Below are positions 1-7,222 of a stretch of DNA of 33,283 nucleotides, piece by piece (the stretch's first letter is position 1; every line of letters starts with the position of its first letter). The stretch comes from Planctomycetota bacterium. GTDB taxonomy: Bacteria; Planctomycetota; Planctomycetia; Isosphaerales; Isosphaeraceae. The translations under genes were made by a program, and so were the position numbers. The notes beneath the pieces were generated by a model. The model was not told the DNA's origin. It searched no databases and was given only the letters and a program-made list of their open reading frames with translations. The stretch lies in the NCBI GenBank assembly GCA_028291545.1, contig JAQGHR010000006.1:1-33283 (forward strand), written 5' to 3'.

Positions 1-2
1 AC

Positions 3-179
3 TACAAGACCCGAAACGGCGCCCGGGTCGGCGACCAGTTCATGAGCCTGATCTACACCTGCCAGTTGAGCCAGGCCAACCGGTTCGACTACCTGACCCA
101 GTTGCAACGGCACGCCGAGGCGGTTGCGGCGTGCCCCCAGCTCTGGATGCCGTGGAACTACCGCGACGCGCTGGCCTGA
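3..179 (+). CDS. IS66-family transposase, C-terminal end (partial)
   Basis: This is the last 58 codons of a gene that begins before the window. The reading frame starting at base 3 gives YKTRNGARVGDQFMSLIYTC, then a helical stretch with FDYLTQLQRHAE, and ends WMPWNYRDALA before TGA at 177-179. The order 'GARVGD.FMSLIYTC ... FDYL..LQRHAE ... WMPWNYR' is the characteristic C-terminus of IS66 transposases (TnpC), just after the catalytic DDE domain. The family cuts and pastes IS66 elements. The N-terminal zinc-binding and catalytic parts are outside the window, so intactness cannot be judged. I did not find a convincing IS66 right inverted repeat immediately after the stop. Confidence 0.85.
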   Translation, partial: YKTRNGARVGDQFMSLIYTCQLSQANRFDYLTQLQRHAEAVAACPQLWMPWNYRDALA

Positions 180-240
180 GCGTTGACGATACGGGTCGCG
201 CGGTCCGAGTCGATCCCCTTTGACGAAGGCAACGACCGGA

Positions 241-846
241 ATGAAGACCATGCCCAAGCGCCCGCCCAGGCCCAAGAGAGCGGTCCCATCCCGAAAGCAA
301 TCCGGTCCTGCAGCCGAGCTGCGCCAGGCGCTGACCAGGCGAAAGAAAGCGGAGCTGGTGGATGTCCTGATGGAGCTGGCCGAGGCGGACCGTGGGTTCC
401 TCCGGCAGCTCACCGCCCGGTTTGACGTGGCGACGGCCCCCGACGATCTGGTCGCCGCGACGCGCCAGGCGATCGCGGACGCGACCGACTTCGACGAGCG
501 GGACATCAACCGGAACTTCGACTACGACGACCAATCCTACAGCGAGGTGAAACGAAACCTGGGCCGCTTGATCGGCTCGGGTCAATTGCGGCTGGCCATG
601 CCGCTGGCGCTGGAGCTGATGAAGCGAGGAAGTTACCAGGTCGAGATGAGCGACGAAGGGCTGATGACCGGAGACATCGAGGATTGCTTGAACGTGGTCC
701 TTGAGGCCCTCAGGAAGTGCGACTTGCCCGCGGCCGAGGTGATCGCCTGGTGCTCGGCGATGCTCGAGAACGACCGGATCGGCTTCATCGCCCGTGAGCC
801 CCTTCAATCATTGCGAGATCACGTGCAGAGGACCGCGGCACGATAG
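241..846 (+). CDS. Uncharacterised helical protein, about 201 aa
   Basis: I do not recognise the function. The ATG at 241 is preferred: GAAGG lies 12 nt upstream. A TTG at 220 and an ATG at 250 are alternatives. The first 30 residues are Lys/Arg/Pro-rich (PKRPPRPKR), followed by a helix resembling the helical repeats of SWIM-zinc-finger-associated or DUF6880-like proteins: LTRRKKAELVDVLMELAEAD, then FLRQLTARFDV. The middle is acidic and aromatic (FDERDINRNFDYDD), and the C-terminal half is helical (AMPLALELMKRGSYQVEMSD, CLNVVLEALRKCDLPAAEV). There is no signal peptide or membrane segment, so it is probably cytosolic. It stands alone between the IS66 tail and a promoter-like intergenic region and ends with TAG. 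A helical scaffold or DNA-associated role is possible but unproven. Confidence 0.7.
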   Translation: MKTMPKRPPRPKRAVPSRKQSGPAAELRQALTRRKKAELVDVLMELAEADRGFLRQLTARFDVATAPDDLVAATRQAIADATDFDERDINRNFDYDDQSYSEVKRNLGRLIGSGQLRLAMPLALELMKRGSYQVEMSDEGLMTGDIEDCLNVVLEALRKCDLPAAEVIAWCSAMLENDRIGFIAREPLQSLRDHVQRTAAR

Positions 847-1034
847 CACGCCGCCAAAGTTACCGACCGTCAACGAGCCCCGGATCCTTCCGCTCTCGCC
901 CAGCATTCACCCAGCGCCACCGAAAATCCGTCCACACCCGCCGTCCAACTTCCCAGCCCGGCACCGGCTGGATCACTTTTTGCACGCCTGCCGGAAGGAC
1001 ACAAACGAACTCAGAAAACCTACCCACCAGGTAG

Positions 1035-1063
1035 TTGACACGGCTTCGCCTCACGCATCCAAT
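1035..1063 (+). promoter_or_regulatory. Candidate sigma-70-type promoter
   Basis: A perfect -35 hexamer TTGACA (1035-1040) is separated by 17 nt from TCCAAT (1058-1063), which matches 4 of 6 bases of the -10 consensus. It lies about 48 nt upstream of the ATG of the nucleotidyltransferase-like gene. The rest of the 847-1110 gap holds no credible gene. Confidence 0.35.
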
Positions 1064-1110
1064 CAAGCAGCTTATTTCCCAAGCGTCGGTCTCAGTGGCT
1101 AAGGCGAGAC

Positions 1111-1708
1111 ATGGCAATCAACGCTCCGAACGCTGACGTTTTAGAGCAGTTCAAAGCGGACTTGAGAACTCGAGATTTGCGTCTTGTTGCATATGATTAT
1201 GTTATATCAAGTGGCAGCAACATCCTGCACCGAGAGAACTTCCTCAAATTGAGGACTGTCGTTGCAGACCGATGGGAGCGGTGGGGCGTTCATGCCAACG
1301 ATATCGTAATGGTAGGTTCAGGCAAATTGGGGTTCAGCCTGAACCCAGACCATCGCTATTCGGAGTTTCACGCCGACTCGGATTTCGACCTCGCCTTCCT
1401 TTCAGGCCGGTTGTTCGACCATTACTGGATAAGGGTCGATAGATACGTACGTCATTATGGGTATTGGGGGGACAGCCGACGGTTTTTCGAGTTCCTCACC
1501 ATGGGTTGGATTCGGCCCGACCTCTTGCCACCAAGCGATTTTCAAGACCGAGGAGAATGGTGGCGGTTCTTCGGTGGCCTCTCCAACAGCGGAGTATGGC
1601 CGCAAGAAGATTCGAGCAGGCATTTACAAGTCTTGGGAATTCCTTGAATCGTATCACCTCGGGAATCTTGAGGCGTGCAGGTCCGAACTGGAGAACGGCA
1701 ATGCCTGA
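1111..1708 (+). pseudogene. Nucleotidyltransferase-like protein, broken by a +1 frameshift
   Basis: The first frame runs from ATG 1111 and contains GSGKLGFS (residues 69-76) and, 15 residues on, DSDFD (89-93). This is the G-S ... D-x-D arrangement of polymerase-beta-type nucleotidyltransferases, which transfer NMP from NTP. The frame then continues into a meaningless tail ending at 1647. The family-like continuation (GRKKIRAGIYKSWEFLESYH ... CRSELENGNA) is in the next frame and stops at 1708. Removing one G from GGAG at 1591-1594 gives a smooth NSG-YGRKKIRAGIYKSW join and about 198 aa in total. GC is near 40% at 1141-1200, far below the neighbours, which suggests recent acquisition. Its substrate is unknown. 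It could be a toxin-antitoxin or defence-type nucleotidyltransferase, but nothing here proves that. Confidence 0.7.
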
Positions 1709-1937
1709 GCCGGACGCACAGCAACCGAACCAGAACCAAGGGATTGCCACAGCGATTGGCACGGCTATTTCATTGACGTTATTTGGCGTCATTCATGCCC
1801 ATAAATCGCAGCTTATGCCCGAGGGCGGCGCGGCGTCGGGTTGCCGAATGAAGCGACCCGATCCCCGAACCGAGCAAAGTGTCCAGGGCCGTTACGGAGA
1901 TGCCGCGGGAGACCGTCGGGGCCTCGGCGACCGATAG
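1701..1937 (+). CDS. Possible truncated small membrane protein overlapping the nucleotidyltransferase
   Basis: An ATG at 1701 overlaps the upstream stop (ATGCCTGA), the spacing of a translationally coupled pair. The predicted start is MPEPDAQQPNQNQGIATA followed by a hydrophobic stretch, IGTAISLTLFGVIHA, that could be one membrane segment. After about residue 36 (from 1808) the frame runs antisense through the 3' end of the giant minus-strand gene and looks random. If the ORF is real, it is the N-terminal remnant of a partner gene cut by the same rearrangement that joined it to the adhesin gene. It may equally be fortuitous. Confidence 0.2.
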   Translation: MPEPDAQQPNQNQGIATAIGTAISLTLFGVIHAHKSQLMPEGGAASGCRMKRPDPRTEQSVQGRYGDAAGDRRGLGDR

Positions 1938-4900
1938 TGCCGTGACTCCCCTCTTCGTCAGGGCCGCCGCGTAATCTCCCCCGGGTTGTCCATCTCGGTT
2001 GCCGTCGAGCTGGCGGCCCGAAGCGTCGATCAGTCCGGCCGCATTGATGGTGAGCCTCTGCGCCTGACCGCGCACCAGGCGGTTCTTCGGGGTCAGGGTA
2101 ACCGTACGTGCCGTGGGATTGTACCCGGCCGACTTCAGCTTCGTGACGATGTCGTCCTTCGTGCCGAACTTCTTGTCGCGACCCGCCGAGACGAGTCGGT
2201 AGTTCAAGATCAACCGGGCTGCTGCTGCGTCGATGGCACCACTGAATGTGAGTACGATCGCGGTCGCCTTCTTCCGGCCGAGCTTGATCGTCTGGAGTTG
2301 ACCGCTCAGCACGGTCACGGGGGGAGTGGTCTGAACGAGTAAGGTTCCGGGCCGATACGTGATGGTGTAGTCGGGGGAGGACGCGCCTGCGACCGTGATG
2401 GGATAAGGGCCGGCTACGCTGCCGGCCCTTGCCGTCGTGGTGAGCGATGCCGGGCTGCTCAGGCTCGCGGGCGTGTCCCCGTTGACGAAACCGCTGTAGG
2501 AGGCGGTCAAGGCGGGCAGGGGCGACCCGTCGGGCTGGATCTGGTCGTTCGCGGCGATGAGGAGCGGCGCGGGCGTGATGGTGAGCTTGCCATTCACGAA
2601 CAGAATGGCGTAGTTGTCCGAACTCAGGCCGCCCGGATTGACCGGGTAGACGCCGACGTGATGGCTCGGGGCGGCCGTCGTGATGTAGTTCAGTGACCCG
2701 CCCAGGACGGTCGAATCCTGTCCGAGGACGAAGCCGTCGAACCTTGCGGTCAACGGTGGGTTGGCCTGCCCGTAGACCTTGGTGGAATCCCCGGCCGTGA
2801 CCGTCAGGGGCGCCTTGGCGACGTTCACGCCGATCGGCGACGAGGTGCCCGGGGCGAACGCGACATCGCCGGCGTAGGCCGCCGTGATCGCGTGACTCCC
2901 CACCTTCAGGGTCGCGATCGGGGGGCTAGATGCCGTCCCGCCGACCAGGCTCACCGCGGCCCCGAGGTTCGCCCCGTCGATCGCGAACTGGATCGCCCCC
3001 GTCGGGATAGTGCCCGCGGGCGAAGGGCTGACCGTGGCGGTGAAGGTCATCGACTGGCCATAGGTCGAATTCGCGACGCTCGGCGAGACGACGATGTTTG
3101 GGATCGCCTCGAACACGGACAACGTGCCGGCCACGAAGGTGATGGCGTAGTCTGCGGAGGTGAGTCCCTTCGGCGTGACGGCGTAGCGCCCCGGCGGGCT
3201 GCTGCCGAGGGCCGCCGTGTCGAAAACTAGCGTCCCTCCCAGGGCCGAGGCGTCCTGGCCGAGGACGAAGCCGCCGAAGCTCGCCGTGAAGGTCGGGTTG
3301 GCCTGCCCCGAGAGCTTCACGCGGTCGTCCGCCGTGATCGTCAGGGGGGCGGCGGTAACAGCCAGCGTCCCGGTCCGATACGAGATCGCGTAGTTCGGCG
3401 AGGCCGCCCCCGAGGCGAGGATCGCGTACGTCCCGACTTGGCTGGCGGGGACGGCCGGGGTCGAGAGGGTGGGCGGCGAAGTCAAGCTCCCGGCAGTGTC
3501 GCCATTGACGAACCCGGCATAGGTTGCCGTCAACGGAGGATTCGCCGACCCGTAGGGCCGGGCCTTGTCGTCGGCAGTGATCAGCAGTGAGGCTGGCGTG
3601 ACGTTGATCGAGCCGGCGCGATACGTGAGCACATAGTTCGTCGCCGATGCACCCGAAACCATGATTGCGTACGGCCCAACCGCGCTGGATGCGGTGGAAA
3701 GAGTGGTAAGCGTCGGGAGCGTCGTCAAGCTCGCCGGAGTCTCTCCATTGACGAAACCCGAGTAAGACGCGGTGAGCGCGGGGTTGCCAGCGCCATAGCG
3801 CTTGGACTTATCGTCGGCGGAGATCATGAGCGCGGCCTTGGCCACCGTTTGGGTCACGATCACCGAGGTGCTTGAGACGAAGGGCTCGTCACCGGAATAG
3901 ACGGCCGTGATCTGATGATCGCCCGCGATGAGGGACGAGATCACGGGGCTCGACGCCGAGCCATTGACGAGCGTGACCGCCGCGCCGAAGATGCCGCCGT
4001 CAACCAGGAACTGGACGGTCCCGGCGGGGGTCGGAAGGCCAGCCGATCGGGCCGTCACATGGGCCGTGAAGCTGAGCGAATCGCCATACGTCGAGGGATT
4101 TTCGCTGGCACCAAGCGTCGTCGTGGTGGTGAGGAACTCGACGGAGACCTGAGCTTGGGCTTCGGCGGGCGTGGGCTGGCGATCGCCAACGTTGTCCGTC
4201 GCGACGCTGTAAAACGCGTAAGAGTGACCTCGCGCGACCGTGAAGGTGGTGGATGTGTCGGTCGTGTTCGTCAGGATGGCCGTCCACGCGCCGCCGTCGA
4301 CCGAGAGGAAGATGTCGTAGCCGGCGATGCCCGAGCCTCCCTCATCGTCTTGGCCGGACCAGGCGAGAGTGACCGTCGTGTCGGTGGTGGTCGCGGGCAA
4401 TGCGGCGATGGCGCTAATTGGTGCGCCACCGTCGAGCGTGTTGTGGACCAGAGGCGTATCGATCGGGTCGTTGAAGTCGAACACGATCCGGGCGCGGTTT
4501 TCGATGTCGGCACCCGAGTGGGAATCGGCGTTCGGCCTGACGAGGTAGCTGAACGAGCCAGCGCCGCGACCGGTGTCGTCGTTCGGGTACAGCAAACCGA
4601 CGAGCGGATCTTCGGAATACCAGCCGGTGAGCGGGTCGAAGGCTTGGAGCGTGAGAGAGATCGTGCGGGTAATGCGGTCGAGCCCCGCATGGACCTCGAC
4701 CATGATGTTCGCGCCCGTGGACGTGATCAGCGGGACCGACGCGTCGTAACGATCAATTCCCGACGGAATCGCGATGATGTGATTGGCAAACTCGATCTCG
4801 GTGAACTCGAACGTGTTGAGATCGACGTGAGGATCGAGCGTGTCGGTGACGGTGATGAGGCGCGCGGGTGCCGTGGCGTCGGCCTCGTTTTCGAAGCGAA

Positions 4901-6227
4901 TTTGATACGCCAGCGCGCCGGACGACTGGATGAAGGACGCATCCCCCACGCCAGCCGGGCCGAGTTTGTCGTTGGGGTCGAAGGAGCCGGCGGAACCACT
5001 GGAATCGTTGTTGCCCGGCGGGCCGGGCGGAGGCGTCGGGGGAGGTTGTGGCGTGTTGAGGCCGTCGTCGTCGAGGATCGTGCCCCGGGCTTTGTTGTGC
5101 CTGATGATCGCATCCGTGGGACTCGTGATGATCACCTGGAAATACTCAATCGGATACGGCTCCTCCGTGGTGTCCCCCACATCAGGAACGCGCAGGGTCG
5201 TTTCCGTCTGTCCGGGCATGATGATCACATAGCCGGAGGCCGGATAGAAATCCGCGATTGGCTCGGCTTGTTTCTCCGGTGGGATGATCGTTCTGATCGG
5301 CGCTGCATACCAAAGGAAGGAAATGGGCTGATCGCTCGCCTTGCTCATCGTGACCTTGAACTTGAGGACCGACGATTCGTGCGGAGGATTGTCGTCGCCT
5401 TCGGTCACGCCGGTGCCGCGAATCGTCAGTTGCGGCGGTTTGTAGACGTCTCCGGCCTCGTTCCCTTCTTGGTTGTCCGGAATCCCGTCGCCATCATCGT
5501 CGTCGTCTTGGTTGTCCGGAATTCCGTCGCCGTCATCGTCCTGGCCGTCAGGGATTCCGTCGCCGTCGCTGTCCCCGTCGTCTACTTCCTCGGTGCTCTC
5601 GCCGAGGAGTTTCTTGACCCAATCGGGGTTGTCGGGGTCACCTCGTCGAAATTGCTTCCAAGGATGCTCTCGATCGGTGTTTGGGTCGTCATACCAGCCT
5701 TCAGCCTTTACGATGCCTTCGACGAAGCGGAGCATCTTTTGAGGATCGCCGAGCAGACTTGCTACCGAGTCGTCCAGATCGAGGCCCTGTTCGCGGATTA
5801 TGCTCTGATATCGCTTCTGGCCGTTCTCCGTGGGGGGAGCCCACACCTTAGCGGCCTCGCCCAGTGTCAGTTCGTAATAGCGATACCCGTTAAACTCTGT
5901 GGGACTGTTTTTGATCGGGGTGTCAGCAGCGAGTCTTGAGGAGATCGCCGCACGTCCAGACTGCTCGTTGGGAAAAATAGCGAATCTCTGCCCATCACTA
6001 GCCTGGTTGATCGAACCTGCGGGTCTTCCCTCGATATCGCCTGGATTCATGTTCCGCCAAGGGATGGAAAAACCACCCCACCGAACCTCATCCTCGTAGA
6101 CCACGTATTTGTTCGTGTACTCGATACCTTTGATGTTTAGAGTCTGCACGCCTACTGTTCCGACATCGGCACGCACACTCGACGACTGGACGACGAGCGC
6201 CCTCCATGCCTCCTGAACGCTCGGCAT
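1779..6227 (-). CDS. Giant surface protein, C-terminal piece (muramidase-like, Ca-binding, DUF7619-like, MBG repeats)
   Basis: Read from ATG 6227, this piece is 1482 aa, but that Met is internal to the ancestral gene and there is no signal peptide. Residues 51-180 resemble the phage P5/lytic-transglycosylase-like fold: WRNMNPGDIEG, RFAIFP, GRAAI, TLGEAAKVWAPPTENGQKRY, IVKAEGW. Residues 216-255 hold three DGDGIPD calcium-binding (thrombospondin-3-type) repeats. A Calx-beta-like domain follows (about 265-390), then a Pro-rich linker, a DUF7619-like domain (SFDPNDKLGPAGVG), a Fn3-like domain (WSGQDDEGGSGIAGYDIF), two Big_3-type Ig domains (STYGDSLSFTAHV; STYGQSMTFTATV) and five MBG domains (marker 'YG..NP.LTA.Y.GFV.G'). 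A C-terminal beta domain (NYRLVSAGRDKKFGTKDD) ends it. The likely role is surface adhesion with a peptidoglycan-active module. GC near 50% around 5880-6180 contrasts with the GC-rich rest of the gene. Confidence 0.8.
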   Translation of the reverse strand: MPSVQEAWRALVVQSSSVRADVGTVGVQTLNIKGIEYTNKYVVYEDEVRWGGFSIPWRNMNPGDIEGRPAGSINQASDGQRFAIFPNEQSGRAAISSRLAADTPIKNSPTEFNGYRYYELTLGEAAKVWAPPTENGQKRYQSIIREQGLDLDDSVASLLGDPQKMLRFVEGIVKAEGWYDDPNTDREHPWKQFRRGDPDNPDWVKKLLGESTEEVDDGDSDGDGIPDGQDDDGDGIPDNQDDDDDGDGIPDNQEGNEAGDVYKPPQLTIRGTGVTEGDDNPPHESSVLKFKVTMSKASDQPISFLWYAAPIRTIIPPEKQAEPIADFYPASGYVIIMPGQTETTLRVPDVGDTTEEPYPIEYFQVIITSPTDAIIRHNKARGTILDDDGLNTPQPPPTPPPGPPGNNDSSGSAGSFDPNDKLGPAGVGDASFIQSSGALAYQIRFENEADATAPARLITVTDTLDPHVDLNTFEFTEIEFANHIIAIPSGIDRYDASVPLITSTGANIMVEVHAGLDRITRTISLTLQAFDPLTGWYSEDPLVGLLYPNDDTGRGAGSFSYLVRPNADSHSGADIENRARIVFDFNDPIDTPLVHNTLDGGAPISAIAALPATTTDTTVTLAWSGQDDEGGSGIAGYDIFLSVDGGAWTAILTNTTDTSTTFTVARGHSYAFYSVATDNVGDRQPTPAEAQAQVSVEFLTTTTTLGASENPSTYGDSLSFTAHVTARSAGLPTPAGTVQFLVDGGIFGAAVTLVNGSASSPVISSLIAGDHQITAVYSGDEPFVSSTSVIVTQTVAKAALMISADDKSKRYGAGNPALTASYSGFVNGETPASLTTLPTLTTLSTASSAVGPYAIMVSGASATNYVLTYRAGSINVTPASLLITADDKARPYGSANPPLTATYAGFVNGDTAGSLTSPPTLSTPAVPASQVGTYAILASGAASPNYAISYRTGTLAVTAAPLTITADDRVKLSGQANPTFTASFGGFVLGQDASALGGTLVFDTAALGSSPPGRYAVTPKGLTSADYAITFVAGTLSVFEAIPNIVVSPSVANSTYGQSMTFTATVSPSPAGTIPTGAIQFAIDGANLGAAVSLVGGTASSPPIATLKVGSHAITAAYAGDVAFAPGTSSPIGVNVAKAPLTVTAGDSTKVYGQANPPLTARFDGFVLGQDSTVLGGSLNYITTAAPSHHVGVYPVNPGGLSSDNYAILFVNGKLTITPAPLLIAANDQIQPDGSPLPALTASYSGFVNGDTPASLSSPASLTTTARAGSVAGPYPITVAGASSPDYTITYRPGTLLVQTTPPVTVLSGQLQTIKLGRKKATAIVLTFSGAIDAAAARLILNYRLVSAGRDKKFGTKDDIVTKLKSAGYNPTARTVTLTPKNRLVRGQAQRLTINAAGLIDASGRQLDGNRDGQPGGDYAAALTKRGVTALSVAEAPTVSRGISVTALDTLLGSGIGSLHSATRRRAALGHKLRFMGMNDAK

Positions 6228-6287
6228 CCGGCCTTCGTCACTTACGAACTCCTGGCTCGCTACGGATAGAGCAGTTGTATAGTCTCC

Positions 6288-7222
6288 CTAGGTGTCTCCC
6301 ATCTGCAATTGAAGCAGCGCAAACACATGCTGCCGGTCTTGATCGTCCAATCCCGCGATGCGAATCTGCGGCTCGATGGAACTCCAATCGATGGGCCGAG
6401 CATCGTCCGAGGTAATAGTGCTCAGCGTGAATGTGATCCTGGGATAACTGGCCGGTGCTCCGAGCCCGATGTAGTAGACGGGGATTCGTCCGGAATCGCC
6501 TGGCTGGAGGATCCAAGGTGTCGCACCAAAGCCCTTTCCCAAGACATGCACCGAGTCCGTAACTCCGGAGGGGGCACCTGCGAACCCTCGATACGGGATG
6601 GCGAGCGACGCGTCGGTCGTTATGCGCACTTCGTAGTCGCCGTTCATGTAAAGAAGCGGCGCGGGTATCGGCGCGTCGCCCGTGTTTCGGTACTCGATCC
6701 AGATTGTCTGGCGGATCGGGATATTGAACCCGAGCGCGGAGGGGATGACCAGGTTCGTCTCGAGACGCGCCTGGCCCGTCGCGACGCGGAAGGCATTTTC
6801 GAGGGTCGCACTCGCCGAACCCTTGGTGACGCGGACATCATAGAGGCCCAGTCCCCAACCCGTGAGTTCGAGGTTGGCGATCAACCTCGTCGGCGAAATC
6901 ACGCGGATCTGCGAGGGAGTGAACACGGTGCCGTCGGCATCCACGAATTCGACGAGCGTTGACGAGTCGAACCCGGCACCATCGAGCGTCACAATGGTCT
7001 GGATCGGAGCGCTAGGGTTAGTTTGAGGCAGATTACTTCCGCGGTCGGGCGTGATGCCGGTGAGCAGGACGTCCCCGGTTGTCGCGCGGATATCGAAAGG
7101 CGTCATGCCATTGATCTCAGCGCCGCGAACGAGGATGTAGAGCGTCCCGCCCGAAGAGGGTGCTGTGATCGCCAGCCGCTGGTCCTGGTTCTCCGCGCGA
7201 TCGTCGCCCCGGACGGCGCGCG
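6288..7222 (-). pseudogene. Giant surface protein, middle piece (PPC end, IPT-like, to in-frame TAG)
   Basis: This frame has no start codon of its own at the homology boundary. It opens with the end of the PPC-like domain (RLAITAPSSGGTLYILVRGA), then an IPT/TIG-like domain (LLTGITPDRG ... VTLDGAGFDSSTLVEFVD ... TRLIANLELTGWGLGLYDV), then a beta-sandwich (IRQTIWIEYRNTGDAPIPAP) like the segment after IPT in the intact paralogue (VANFRITNYGDNDAQLP). It stops at TAG 6288-6290 after QLQMGDT. The codons beyond the stop (GDYTTALSVASQEFVSDEG) align with TAGELDATLQADSAYFARLG of the paralogue, so the stop is inside the protein. A TGG to TAG change is the simplest single-base explanation. Confidence 0.65.

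Noticed and set aside
3915..5939. Long plus-strand open frame (about 670 codons) opposite the adhesin gene
   Set aside because: It is Arg/Asp/Gly-rich with no domains and lies antisense to clear Big_3, DUF7619-like and TSP3 modules; long shadow frames are expected in high-GC DNA.
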